Shown here one piece after another: positions 1-10,600 of a stretch of 64,000 bases of DNA. A program made the translations under genes and the position numbers. The notes beneath the pieces were generated by a model. The model saw only the letters and a program-made list of their open reading frames with translations. It was not told where the DNA came from and searched no databases. Positions within the stretch are counted from its first letter, which is position 1. Each line of letters opens with the position of its first letter. The DNA lies in the NCBI GenBank assembly GCA_008933735.1, contig WBUL01000010.1, positions 1-64,000 on the forward strand. Direction: 5' to 3'. This DNA is from Anaerolineae bacterium. Lineage in GTDB: Bacteria; Chloroflexota; Anaerolineae; Aggregatilineales; J027.

Positions 1-146
1 TCAGCAACTTCATGAACTATTTCTTTCAATCGCACCTCAACGCCACGAACAAGCACCTTGCGCCTGTACTTAGGTGTCCAGACCACATGGTATTTGCACG
101 AATAGACGATGTTGTTGCTGCTTTTGAGTGCGTGTTTATCTGCCAT
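1..146 (-). CDS. tnpA: IS200/IS605-family transposase TnpA, 5' part (runs off the window)
   Basis: The minus strand reads 48 codons from an ATG at 146 without a stop to the window edge. The peptide contains SCKYHVVWTPKYRRKVL, the very conserved N-terminal signature of the small IS200/IS605 HUH (Y1) transposases, which move single-stranded copies of the element. Only about a third of the usual 130-150 residues is present, so the HUH motif and catalytic Tyr lie outside the window and I cannot tell whether the gene is intact. A palindromic region immediately upstream (183-233) fits an element end. Confidence 0.85.
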   Translation of the reverse strand, partial: MADKHALKSSNNIVYSCKYHVVWTPKYRRKVLVRGVEVRLKEIVHEVA

Positions 147-182
147 AAAAACATTATGCAGCACAAAGGCATATAATGTCTA

Positions 183-233
183 GCCTCTTTTGCGCCCTAC
201 ATCCCCCTAGCTAAAGCAAGAGGCTTTGGGCGC
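183..233. mobile_element. Putative IS200/IS605 element end with interleaved palindromes
   Basis: This lies just upstream of the tnpA start and ahead of the azlC start. A short hairpin is AAAGC (213-217) / GCTTT (223-227) with a 5-nt loop. Two longer arm pairs are interleaved: GCCTCTT 183-189 with AAGAGGC 218-224, and GCGCCC 192-197 with GGGCGC 228-233. IS200/IS605 elements carry subterminal hairpins rather than terminal inverted repeats, so this is a reasonable candidate end. The exact cleavage site cannot be placed. Confidence 0.4.
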
Positions 234-327
234 ATTTTTCGGTAAACAGCAAAAATGTACAAGACAGCTCTTTTACTTCACGGTAAAGTACCTTCATAAA
301 ATATCGAATTGCAGACCAGGGATTCAT

Positions 328-1041
328 ATGCAGCCAAAATCGCTATTCTGGGCAGGATACCGCGCTGCAATGCCATTAATGGTTGGTGTTGCGCCGTTTG
401 GGGTCGTATTTGGGGCTCTCGCCATCAACGCGGGGATGTCCCCTGTTCAAGCACTTGGCATGTCCGTACTGGTGATTGCCGGATCATCGCAGTTTGTAGC
501 AGCAGGCTTGATGGAAGACAAAGCGCCGATGCTGATCATCATTTTTACCACCTTCATTATCAATTTACGGCATTTTTTGTACAGCGCAACGCTAAACACC
601 TTTCTGCGTCCTCTTTCAACAGGCTGGAAACTGCTGCTGGGCTACATCATGATCGACGAAGTTTATGCAACGGCCTGGAAGCGCTATCAAAACGGCGACC
701 TGCCGCCGAAATGCTTTGGATGGTATTTTCTGGGGGCGGGCGCGAGTCTGATTTCCGTATGGTGGACAACAACCGTTCTCGGCGCGATTCTGGGGGATGT
801 GCTGCACGAAGATACTGTTGCAATATTAGGTTTTACCATGCCGCTCATTTTTACCAGCATTGTTGTTTCCCTGCTGGTGACACGGCCCGCCTTAGCGGCA
901 GCCATCAGCGCGGGGGTTTCAGGTGTAATATTTGCCCCGATGCCTAATAAACTGGGACTTTTACTGGCAGCAGCCATCGGGATTATCGTAGGTGCCGTAT
1001 TAGAATACGCTCAGCATCTGCCTGAGGAGGTGGCAAAGTGA
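328..1041 (+). CDS. azlC: AzlC-family branched-chain amino-acid exporter, large subunit
   Basis: Integral membrane protein of 237 residues, the usual AzlC length. It starts GYRAAMPLMVGVAPFGVVFG, typical of the family, and has several long hydrophobic segments through to the C-terminus. AzlC pairs with the small AzlD protein to export branched-chain amino acids or their analogues; the family is known, the substrate here is inferred. I chose the ATG at 328 because the 34 codons upstream are polar and unconserved and reach back into the IS end. The GTG of azlD overlaps the azlC stop, so translation is probably coupled. The insertion sequence upstream may influence its promoter. Confidence 0.88.
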   Translation: MQPKSLFWAGYRAAMPLMVGVAPFGVVFGALAINAGMSPVQALGMSVLVIAGSSQFVAAGLMEDKAPMLIIIFTTFIINLRHFLYSATLNTFLRPLSTGWKLLLGYIMIDEVYATAWKRYQNGDLPPKCFGWYFLGAGASLISVWWTTTVLGAILGDVLHEDTVAILGFTMPLIFTSIVVSLLVTRPALAAAISAGVSGVIFAPMPNKLGLLLAAAIGIIVGAVLEYAQHLPEEVAK

Positions 1042-1340
1042 ACATCTGGCTAACAATTCTGGGGATGGCAGCCGTTACCTATTCGGTGCGGTTGCTGCCG
1101 CTTACTGCCCTCAGGGTGGAAACGCTGCCGATGTGGATTAAACGCGGCTTACGTTACGTCCCGATTGCGGTGCTGTCAGCCATCGTGACTCCTGAGTACC
1201 TGCCAGGGAATGGTTGGTTTAACTACACGGTTGATGAACATCTACTGGCAGGAATCGCGGCCATCATCGTGGCCTGGTTCACGCGCAGCACAATATTAAC
1301 CATCGCGGTCGGGATGGCGATTTTACTGGTGTTCCATTAA
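1038..1340 (+). CDS. azlD: AzlD-family branched-chain amino-acid exporter, small subunit
   Basis: 100-residue membrane protein with the usual small-subunit length and three to four hydrophobic stretches; SVRLLPLTAL and the WFTRST loop are family-like. It starts with GTG at 1038 inside the azlC stop (GTGA overlap), behind a GAGGAGG ribosome-binding site within azlC. It should form a two-subunit exporter with AzlC in the cytoplasmic membrane. Its TAA shares two bases with the TAA of the convergent pfkA, leaving no room for a conventional terminator between them. Confidence 0.88.
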   Translation: MNIWLTILGMAAVTYSVRLLPLTALRVETLPMWIKRGLRYVPIAVLSAIVTPEYLPGNGWFNYTVDEHLLAGIAAIIVAWFTRSTILTIAVGMAILLVFH

Positions 1341-2308
1341 CGCGAAAGAATATGGGCGATTTCTGTCCACTTCTCCAGATCAAAATCCCGCTTCGTGGCG
1401 ACCACCTCTTCCAGAGGCACATAACCAATATGGCTGCCTTGAACCCCGACCATTACACCACTTTTGCCTTCGTTCAGAAACTGCACGGCTTTTACGCCCA
1501 TCCGGGTCGCCAGCAAACGATCAAAGGCGGTTGGGCTGCCGCCGCGCTGCGTATGCCCCAGAATCACCACGCGCACTTCAAAGCCAACCTGAGTGGATTT
1601 ATCCAGATAGTCTTTAACCTCATAGATTTTGGGATTTGCGCCCTCTGCCATCACCGCGATGGCATGATTTTTCCCCCGCAGATAGGCATCTTCAAGCGCC
1701 TGACCAATTTGCTCAACATCCATTGGACGTTCGGGAATATGCACCACTTCCGCGCCGCCCAGAATACTGCTCATCATTGCCAGATAGCCACAGTTTCGCC
1801 CCATCGCTTCGATTAAAAAAGCACGCTCGTGGCTGGTAGCGGTATCGCGGATTCGGTCAATCGCATCCAGAATGGTGTTCAAGGCGGTATCAACACCAAT
1901 AGACATATCTGTGCCATAAATGTCATTATCAATGCTGCCAGGAATCCCAATGACGGGAACTCCCAGCCTGCACAGCGCCATTGCGCCACGCAGCGACCCA
2001 TCACCGCCAATAACGACCAGGCCGTCAATACCGTGTTCGTTCAATCGACGCAAACCCCGCTTCTGGCCTGGCTCTTCCATAAATTCTTTGTTGCGGGCGG
2101 TTTGCAGGATTGTTCCACCGCGCTGCAAAATCCCGCTCACTTCGCGGTTACCCAGTCTTTCAATATCGCCGGCGAGCAGCCCTTTATAGGCCTGCCGGAT
2201 CCCATACACTTCCATCTCATAAGCGGTGGCAGTTCGCACGACTGCACGAATCGCCGCATTCATTCCCGGCGCGTCGCCCCCGCTTGTCATGACCGCAATT
2301 CTTCTCAC
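1337..2308 (-). CDS. pfkA: ATP-dependent 6-phosphofructokinase
   Basis: Phosphorylates fructose-6-phosphate to fructose-1,6-bisphosphate, the committed step of glycolysis. N-terminal IAVMTSGGDAPGMNAAIRA and GGDGSLRGA form the nucleotide site; Gly rather than Asp after GGD points to ATP rather than pyrophosphate as donor. The catalytic segment is PGSIDNDI. AMGRNCGYLA and GHTQRGGSPTAFDR are also conserved. I prefer the GTG at 2308 (323 residues, starting MRRIAVM), with AGAGGA 8-9 nt upstream, over an ATG at 2332 that lacks a ribosome-binding site. It is a single-gene unit convergent with azlD. Confidence 0.95.
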   Translation of the reverse strand: MRRIAVMTSGGDAPGMNAAIRAVVRTATAYEMEVYGIRQAYKGLLAGDIERLGNREVSGILQRGGTILQTARNKEFMEEPGQKRGLRRLNEHGIDGLVVIGGDGSLRGAMALCRLGVPVIGIPGSIDNDIYGTDMSIGVDTALNTILDAIDRIRDTATSHERAFLIEAMGRNCGYLAMMSSILGGAEVVHIPERPMDVEQIGQALEDAYLRGKNHAIAVMAEGANPKIYEVKDYLDKSTQVGFEVRVVILGHTQRGGSPTAFDRLLATRMGVKAVQFLNEGKSGVMVGVQGSHIGYVPLEEVVATKRDFDLEKWTEIAHILSR

Positions 2309-2489
2309 GGCTGTTTGTCCTCTACTCACCATGTATAAGATTTTATAGCTGAAACAATTCCCATTGCACTAGCAGTCTGCGGCAAAAGATAAGAAATTAG
2401 CTCAAATTAACCTGTGCAAGTGCCAGATATCAGGTAATCTTGGTTAAGTTTTCTTAAACAAGAGCACCATATTGGGAGCAAGATTTCTT

Positions 2490-3317
2490 ATGATTACCAC
2501 TCTGGATGGCCTCAAACTCTACGTCAAAGAATGGCCTGTCGAAAATCCGAAGGCGGTGGTTGTTCTCGTACATGGCTACGGGGAGCATATTGGACGCTAC
2601 GAATATGTGGCAGCAGCCCTGAATCGCGCTGGGTATACAGTTATCGGGGCAGATCATCGACTGCACGGGAGAAGTGAGGGTTTGCCCCGTGCCTATGTGA
2701 CAAAAATAGATCAACTGGTGGACGATTTAAAGCTCGTCTGGGACAAAGCGAAACATCCGGATAAGCCGACATTTATGCTTGGGCATAGTATGGGCGGTCT
2801 GGTGGCAGCCTGTTTCGCACTGCGGCATCAGGACGAAATGCAGGGCTTAGTGACCTCCGGGGCGGCACTGCCTTCCAGGGAAAGCATCTCTGTGACATTG
2901 ATTTCTGCTGTCCGGCTCATAGCAAAAACTGCGCCTTGGGTGCCATCCTTAAGAATTTACGGTCGCAGTCTTTCACACGACCCACAAATTGCTGCCAGCT
3001 ACGATTCTGATCCTCTTAATCACCATGGGGCCATGAAGGCTGCCACCCTATGGGCCTGTGTCAAAGCAGGGGGTGATGCTATCCAACATGCCCACACGCT
3101 GAAAATTCCGCTGCTGATGCTGCACGGCGGAAAGGACAGAGTCGTTCCAAACAAGGCGACACAGACTTTTTTTGAACGGGCGGGGGCACAGGATAAAACT
3201 CTGAAAATCTACCCAGGCTTGTTCCACGAGATCTTTAATGAGCCAGAAAAAGATGAAATTCTTCAGACGCTGGTCACCTGGCTGGATGCTCATCTTTTTG
3301 CCTCAAATGAGAAATAA
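2490..3317 (+). CDS. Alpha/beta hydrolase, monoacylglycerol lipase / lysophospholipase type (S33)
   Basis: 275-residue cytosolic serine hydrolase without a signal peptide. VVLVHGYGEHIGRYEYVA holds the oxyanion-hole HG; GHSMGG carries the nucleophile Ser100. Asp216 (GGKDRVVPN) and His246 (GLFHEIFNEP) complete the triad. The HGYGEH start and GADHRLHGRSEG are characteristic of monoglyceride-lipase/PldB-like proteins, so a role in acylglycerol or lysolipid hydrolysis is likely, but the substrate is not proven. A TTG at 2472 would add six residues; the ATG at 2490 with GGGAG upstream is preferred. The next gene follows after 36 bp on the same strand. Confidence 0.85.
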   Translation: MITTLDGLKLYVKEWPVENPKAVVVLVHGYGEHIGRYEYVAAALNRAGYTVIGADHRLHGRSEGLPRAYVTKIDQLVDDLKLVWDKAKHPDKPTFMLGHSMGGLVAACFALRHQDEMQGLVTSGAALPSRESISVTLISAVRLIAKTAPWVPSLRIYGRSLSHDPQIAASYDSDPLNHHGAMKAATLWACVKAGGDAIQHAHTLKIPLLMLHGGKDRVVPNKATQTFFERAGAQDKTLKIYPGLFHEIFNEPEKDEILQTLVTWLDAHLFASNEK

Positions 3318-3353
3318 TCCTACAATTCTACTCAAAGACTGGAGCTTTAAGGG

Positions 3354-4553
3354 ATGAGCGACTTAAACCGGGCGACCGAACTGATTAAAAATGGTCAAAA
3401 AGAACCAGCACGTCATATTTTAATCAGTCTCCTTAAGCAGGATCGTCACAATGAGCAGGCATGGCTTTATCTGGCGACCTGTGCAACCACCAAAAGCGAG
3501 TTTTCCCACAGCATCCAGGAAGTCTTGAAAATTAATCCTCTTAACCCGCAGGCGCTTGAGCTGGCCGAAAAATACCGCATCCCAATCCCTGAAGAAGCTG
3601 TCGCCGCACAGAAGGCGGCCAGGAAAAAAACAAAAAAAGACAAGAGGCGACGCGAAACGGCGCCTCGTGCCGAGCGCCCTGGTCGGCTGCGACGGATTAT
3701 TCTCCTGCTTTTGCTGATTGTGATTGGGGGCGGCGCAGCCCTGCTGCTTTTGCGTGAAGATGGTGGGGAAACCGATACCGAGGTTATCGCACAAACACAG
3801 GAGGCGACCGCTGAAGCTGTTGTAGCGCTGGCAACTCAGGAAGCAACAGAGACTGCTGTTGAACCAACTGAGGCCTTTACTGAAATTGCAACTGAGGAAG
3901 CGACAGAAAATCCGACAAATACACCCAGGCCAACCAATACACCGCGTCCAACCGCCACGTCCACCCTCGAAGCGACAGAAGAAGTGACAGAGACCCTCAC
4001 AGAAGCGCCGACTGAAACGGAGCAAGTCCTCCCCACAGCGACACTTCCAAGAACGCCAACTCGCGTTCCCTCCAGGACTCCTACTGCCACCTCAACCGAT
4101 TTTCCAGCCACGCCAACTTTATCACCCCAGGAGACAATGCTCTCCCTGGTGTATGACGAAGATTCGGTTTACCTTATCAACCTCACTGATGAAAATATTG
4201 ACATCAGCAGCCTGAAATTTTCGCAGGAAAACCCTGCATTACCGGACGACCCACGCGACTTTGAGACTGTTGAATGGCAGCAGGATGGGTATCGGGGGCC
4301 AGGCTCGGTTTACCAGCTTCAGCCGAACAGCTGTTTTTCCATCGGGGTGGATGTTCCCAGCGCATCAGCGAAACCGATAGACTGCGTCCGTCTGACTCAA
4401 TGGCAGGTGCGCCGCGACATCAGCCAGTTCTGGCTCCAATTTGAAGGCGGGCCGGACGTTTTTCAGATTTACCAGGATGACGCTATTATTGCCACCTGTT
4501 TTCTGGATGCCTTTAGCTGCAATTTTTCCCTACGGCCAACCGAGGGGGAATAA
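3354..4553 (+). CDS. TPR-like membrane protein with Thr/Pro-rich linker and C-terminal extracellular domain
   Basis: 399 residues in four parts: a helical TPR-like region (about 1-75, including HNEQAWLYLATC), a very basic stretch (about 85-114), one transmembrane helix (about 113-133), then a Thr/Pro/Glu-rich linker (about 140-255, with TNTPRPTNTPRPT) and a compact C-terminal domain (about 260-399). The basic flank puts the TPR part inside the cell and the linker and C-terminal domain outside. Linkers of this type are common in Chloroflexota surface proteins. Its function is unknown; a role in envelope protein assembly or display is possible. It is followed by a clear terminator. Confidence 0.7.
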   Translation: MSDLNRATELIKNGQKEPARHILISLLKQDRHNEQAWLYLATCATTKSEFSHSIQEVLKINPLNPQALELAEKYRIPIPEEAVAAQKAARKKTKKDKRRRETAPRAERPGRLRRIILLLLLIVIGGGAALLLLREDGGETDTEVIAQTQEATAEAVVALATQEATETAVEPTEAFTEIATEEATENPTNTPRPTNTPRPTATSTLEATEEVTETLTEAPTETEQVLPTATLPRTPTRVPSRTPTATSTDFPATPTLSPQETMLSLVYDEDSVYLINLTDENIDISSLKFSQENPALPDDPRDFETVEWQQDGYRGPGSVYQLQPNSCFSIGVDVPSASAKPIDCVRLTQWQVRRDISQFWLQFEGGPDVFQIYQDDAIIATCFLDAFSCNFSLRPTEGE

Positions 4554-4574
4554 CAAACAAGGGGCCGGAGCCCC
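4551..4574 (-). terminator. Probable terminator of the macroglobulin gene
   Basis: On the minus strand GGGGC-tccg-GCCCC (4574 to 4561) is followed by TTGTTTGTTA. It lies just past the stop of the 4620-10889 gene, so the convergent pair uses two neighbouring hairpins. Confidence 0.55.
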
Positions 4575-4587
4575 CTGTCTGATCATC

Positions 4588-4614
4588 GAGGGTGATTGAA
4601 AACCACCCTCTTTT
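4588..4614 (+). terminator. Rho-independent terminator
   Basis: GAGGGTG (4588-4594) pairs with CACCCTC (4604-4610), followed by TTTTATTTTT. It ends the plus-strand unit 2490-4553 and slightly overlaps the end of the convergent macroglobulin gene. Confidence 0.8.
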
Positions 4615-4619
4615 ATTTT

Positions 4620-7600
4620 TTACTCCTCGTCGTCTGGCTGGATCGTAAAGAGCACCCCTTCGCCACGCCCGTAAACTTCCGGGAAGTAGAATTCGTTGGC
4701 TGTGGGTGGGATGACATTATATTCACCCGGCAAACCGAGACGAATCGTATAGCGGAATTCATAGGTACCGCGCGGCAGGTAAGTCGCATACATGACCACT
4801 TTTTCGTCGCGGAATTCCGTCCGTGAGAACCACCACCATCCCCAGCCATAATACAGTGGGTCGGTGCGATCAAGCTGTGGCTGCTGCGAGACTACGCTGT
4901 TCGTGAGCAAACCAGGGTCAACGGCTGCCGAACCTGCCGGAATCGGATCCTCAACTATGACATAATGCAAATTACTCGGTGCGATAACGGTCAACACGAC
5001 AACCACCTGATCGCCCACCTTGCCAGAGGTAATCGGCGTGCGCGAGTCATCGTTAAACGCATAATACTTGCGGCTTACAATAATACCCGCGTTGACCGGC
5101 TCGACTTCTGGCACCGGTAAAAACGCCCGGAGATGGGCCGTGTAATACAGGTTACCCTGGCCTTCTGTGCGGGCAAATGTCAGACGGTTGGCCTCATCTT
5201 TAAGGAGCTGCGCGACTTCAAAGCGCAGAATCTCACTTTCCTTGACGTTATCCGATGTGGCCGTATCGTCCTCGAGGAGCTGCTCGCGCCCGTTCAAGCC
5301 GAGGCTGAAGGTGTAATCTGGCCTCAGCTCGCCTGTCACAACCATCCAATCGGTCAGGGCCATGACTGCCCAGGCGGTTTCCTGTGTCGATTCCCAGGCG
5401 TCTGCATTGCGGGCGACCATCAACCAGCGCACCGTTTGCGGGATGAGCTGATTATCCGGTTTGATTTCAATCAGCGCCTTCAGAATCAGCGCAGTGGTAC
5501 GGGTGTTAGTCGTCCAGTTCCAGTAATCCCGTTCCGGTTCTTCCCAGTGGGCACCGGTCGCACTCAAAACGGCATTGCTAATAAAGTCCGTCGTGAAATT
5601 AACCAGTCGTTCATCCTCTGGATTCATCCGAGCCATCGCCAGCGCAAGGAAGGCTTTAGCATCCAGATTCATGTTGATCCGGTAGTTATCGAACAGCACA
5701 GTCGCGGCGCTGGCTTCAAAGTATCCGGCCTGTGCCAGCGCGTAGATGATAAACGCCTGACGATTGATTTGCCAGCGGAGCGGGTTTGACGGGAAATCAT
5801 CAAGTTCATTTTGCAGAAATTCCGCAGCCCGGTTAATGACACGCTGGTTGATTGCGTACCCACTGCGACTGGCTTCCTCCAACCCAATGATGGCATAAGC
5901 AGTAGTGATCGGGTTGCTCTCATCTTCGGGGAACCAGCCCCATCCACCATCGGACTTTTGCTGGGCATAGAGCCGCTGAATACCGAAATTCACCTGGGTA
6001 TCCAGATTCTTTTGTAATTCGGGATCAAACAGACCAAGCTGTGCAAATGCCCGCGAGGTAATCACATTAGGCAGGAAGCGGCTGACCGTCTGCTCAATAC
6101 ACTGATACGGGTAATTTTGCAGATAATCCAGCCCATCTACCGTTGCGGCTGCCAGCGAACGATCAATTCGGACGGTTAATTCACCCTGCGTGACATCATA
6201 GGCACGTGGCAGGCTGATCGCCTCGCTGCGGCTGCCAGGGTCTGGCCCGGTTAAAGCACCACCCGTGCCAACTGTTTCAGCGACCTCATACTTATACACA
6301 GGCAGCAGATTTTCTTCGCCCTGCCCAAGCGGCGGCTTGCTGGCGTCGGTATATGCGCCCGCGTTGCCACTCACGTAAAAGGTCAAGTCAACAGCGGGCA
6401 CATCCAGTATCCTGGCCTGCCAGTTGATTCGGGCACGCCCCTGTGAAGGGATGTCCACTGTTTGCGTCAGGGTGACCCCTTCCAGAAGTTCAAAACCCGT
6501 GCCTTCGAGGGTGACCTCAGCGGTTTGAATTTCGCCCGTGTTGTTATTCACGACAGCGGCAAATTCCACCACATCATTCACAATCATGAAGCGGGGCGTC
6601 AGGGGGCGAATCAACAGGGGTTTGGTACTGAGCACATCCGATATGGTGGTCCCGACCAGCATCGGGCCTTCTTCGCCTGTAGTCATGCCACGTGCTACCA
6701 GACGCCAGGTTGTCAGATTATCCGGAAGTTTCAGTGTGTAAGTTGCCAGACCGTTCTCATCGGTAATTACATCCGGTTTCCAGCCGGGGGTATCGACAAA
6801 TTCCTCACGAATGTCAAAAATACCTGCCTCGCCGCCGCCGCCGCCGCCGCCTTTGACCGTATCAATGATGGTCTGGGTCACTTTATCTACGGAAGCAGTC
6901 AGCGTAACACTCGTGCGAACGGATACGCCGCGCTGCGAATAGAAGTATTCCATCGGGGTTGGGCTATTGGATGGCGCAATCGTCAGCACCGCCAAATCAG
7001 TCACACTCAATCCGACCTCAGCACTGACCGGGTTACCTTCCCAATCTGTGGTTTTGACCGTGTAAGTTACTTCATCGCCGGGGCCGACAAATTCGCCTTT
7101 GGTGATGTCTACATTCGGTGTAACTTCGATATTCAGCACCAATTGTTCGGTATCCACCTGAAGCTGCGCCATACCCATACGGAACTCGGCGTAGGGTGTG
7201 TTTTCATCCACCCCCTTGACCAGCATCACTGACACAAACACATTGGGCGCAAAATCAGGGGTGATTGGCAGTTGATAAACATAGCTGTTCGTATCCATCC
7301 GAATCACTTCGTGCTGGATGAGACTCCCTCGTTCGACTGTCACCAGCGCCAGCGATTCACCCTGGAAGGGGCTGGCAATCAGAATTTCCGCCGTATCCCC
7401 AACCCTGTAATTATCAGCGTCGGTGATCAGATCAAAGCGGTTGCTGTTCTGCTGCCGCCACGAGACGTAATTCCGCCCCGTGACCCACAGGTAGGTGGAC
7501 GACAGAATTTTGTTACCTTTTGCATCGCGGGTTTCGGCGTAAATTTTGTACGTACCGGCCAGCGGCGGCACAAAAGTAATCACAGCCCGCCCTTCATCGT

Positions 7601-10600
7601 CCGTTGTAACCGTTCCTTCGCCCTCATCAAGCGGGATTTCTTCCACTTCCCACGTCCAGACGGTGCGGCCTAACTCATCTTCTTCCTGAACCGACGACCA
7701 GCGCCGCTCGACAATGCGGTATTCCACTTCCTGTTCCGCAACAGGCTCGGATTCCCAGTCCACCACAATCACTTTGACGTTGGCGGGTTGCTCTGCCTTG
7801 CTGATGTACCGTTCTGCGCGAATACCAACATACACTTCTCCCTGGTGTACTACCACCTGGGCACGTCCGGCCACCAACTGGTCACTCTCGTCAATCACGC
7901 GGGCTTCGATGGTGTATTCCTGGCTCTGGGTGCGCGTCCCCAAATCTGCCGGGACTTCGATCACAAAACGACCCTGGTCATCCGTTGTCCCAACTCCTGT
8001 GGCGATTTGTTCACCATATTCGCCATAGGTTTCCACAGGCCCGGCGTCGTAGTTGTAGTCGCTAAAATCGTAGTATTCCTTACCCGCATAGTCAAAGAAG
8101 TAGTTGCGCGACAGCACTGACCACTCAACGGTTGCGTTGCTGACTGCGCCGCCGAAGAAATAGCGGCTTTCGACCATCATTTCAATCGTGTCGCCCTGTA
8201 CAACTTCATCCTGGGCGGGGGTAGCCTCAACCTGAAACTCCGGCGCAACATATTCCGCCACATTAAAGCCCAGGCTAAATTCGCTGCGCTGGTTGCTGCT
8301 CAGTTCCGCCGAAATACGGTAATAACCAAGCGCGGCTTCACGATCCAGCATAAATTCGCCAGCAAACGAGCCCTGATCCGAAATAGGCAGCACTGTCTCG
8401 AAAACAACCTGCCCCTGGGGATCATAGATTTTGATGGGGACTTCTGCCTGTGTCGGCAGCGTGAATGTTACATCATCCTTATGCCGCACCACACCCTTAA
8501 AGTAAACCGGTTGGTCAGGACGATAAATCGGGCGGTCAGTGTACAGATAAATCGAGAGATCTTCCGGGAAGAAATCCCCATAGATGTTGAAGTTCCAGGG
8601 ATCAAGACCATCAGAAAACTCACTTTGCACAAAGCCAAACGCATCCCCGCTGTCTACAACCGCATACAGGTTAGTGTAGAGCGAATCCAGATGCGGAATT
8701 TCCAGCAGGGCGATGCCGTTTTCATCAGTGTTCAGTCGGCCTATTTCGGTGCGCGAATGACCATAGAAGGTCACTTCCTGGTTAGCAACTGGCTCACCCG
8801 TCTGCAAATCTGTCACCCACGCCATCGCCTGATCGGGTGAGAATTTCAGGGTGATATTCACAGTTGCCACCACCATGACGTGCTCGATTTCATACTGTCT
8901 CACTAAATCCGGCGAGGTCAGAGTCAGGTAATAAATTCCGGGCGGCAGGGGCGGGAACTGCGCCGGATCCGGGGCAGGCATTCCTCGTTCAACCACTTCC
9001 ATAAAATAGTTCTCGGTTGAGCCCTCTGCGGCCCACCCGGTGACCGGAGTCTCCCCTTCACTTTCAATCTGCCACCAGATATAGCCGTCAGCACAGATCG
9101 GCCCATCGGTAACCTTGAAAGTCACCCCTGGGTCGAGGAGTTCCACAATGCTGCCCTGCAAATTGGGCAGAGTACGCACCCGGAGCGGACGCGGATCCGT
9201 TTCGGTCACACGGGCAACATCACCCACCATCATCGTCATGGGTGGCGCATTGAGGCACTGAATATTCCGTATACCATCTCCCCCCTCCTCGCTGAGCAGC
9301 AGCAGCTCATAGCGGCGGACATTTGGCTGGCTCTGTACATTCATCGTCCAGCGTCGAATAAGATCCCGCTCAGAAGGACTCCAGGTATCACGGAACTCCC
9401 ACGAATTCTCTCCCGTCAGGTGCAGCAGTGAAGTTAACTCTACGTTGTAGAGTTCCAGGTCAAGCTGCTGGACATTACGATGCGTGGAAAAAACACGGGT
9501 CGTTTCGTTGTAAGCGCTGTACAAACCCACAAAACCCGGTACATTCAGGTTAATTTCCGGCTCATAAGGGGCAGTCCGGTATCTGACCGTCATTCCTTCA
9601 GTAATCTCGTTGCCGTAAATATCCTTAATACCAGGCAGAATCGTCACGGTGTAATCGGTGCTGGGCTCGGTATCAAAAAACAGCGAGTACCGATAATCAT
9701 AGTCATAATAGTAGCTGTCAAATTCACGCCAGGGCTCAGGCTCAATAGTGACTTTATCCTCCAGCGTTTCTTCGTCAATATCAGTGTTGAAATAAATACT
9801 GAAACCGCCATAGGGATAGGCTCCCTGTTCCCCATCTACCGGGCTGGTTCTGACGATTGCAGGGTAAGGGACAGTCGTAAAATGAGAAACTTCGCCCTCT
9901 CTCAACCTTGCGCCGCTCATACTGGAGGAATCAATCGCGCTCACAGTGATCCGATAATTGGTATCCAGGGTGAACGGCTCGACCGGTGTCATTGTCACCT
10001 GACGATTGCTGCTTGTCCACTTGTATGAAACAACGACCGGATTCCCGGCAGAATCCGTAATGGTTATGGCATCGTCCATAACCGCCGGATTCATCGGCTG
10101 GGTAAACTCAATGGTGATGGTGCTGTCCAACCGGACTTTAGACGAATCATCACGGGGGAAAATCGCAACAATTTCCGGAGGTGCGGTGCTGAACATCCAG
10201 ACGTAATCATCTTGAAGAATCGCGCCCACCGAATCCGTTAAACCCGCCTTGATGGTGACGGTATACTCAAGGCCACCGGCCCAACCCTCTGAAGGGGTGA
10301 AGGTATAGATGGAGGTATTCAGCCACTCGCCTTCTCCCTCGACCGCCGGAACTATTTCCAGTGGGTTGACCAGGGTATCCTGCTCCTCGATGGTGACCAG
10401 CGGCACAACCGGACGGTTAAAAATAACCGTGATCACGCTGTCAGCACTAACATTGGATTCATTGTCTGTTGGGAGGACTTCCACCACTTCCAAATACCCA
10501 ACGGTTTGATAAGTCAGTTTATAGGATTCTTCGAGGGTCGAGCCATCGGCAGCGCTTGCCTCGGTGGCAATCATGAATTCAAGAAGAGTATCACGTGGCC

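Noticed and set aside
2443-2459. GTTAAG-TTTT-CTTAAAC dyad upstream of the hydrolase
   Set aside because: Short, AT-rich and easily formed by chance; no promoter context to support an operator.
3836-4111. Minus-strand ORF rich in Val, Ser and Gly
   Set aside because: It is the antisense of the Thr/Pro repeat linker and only reflects its repetition.
6831-6851. GCC triplet repeat
   Set aside because: Not an independent repeat element; it encodes the Gly7 tract of the macroglobulin.
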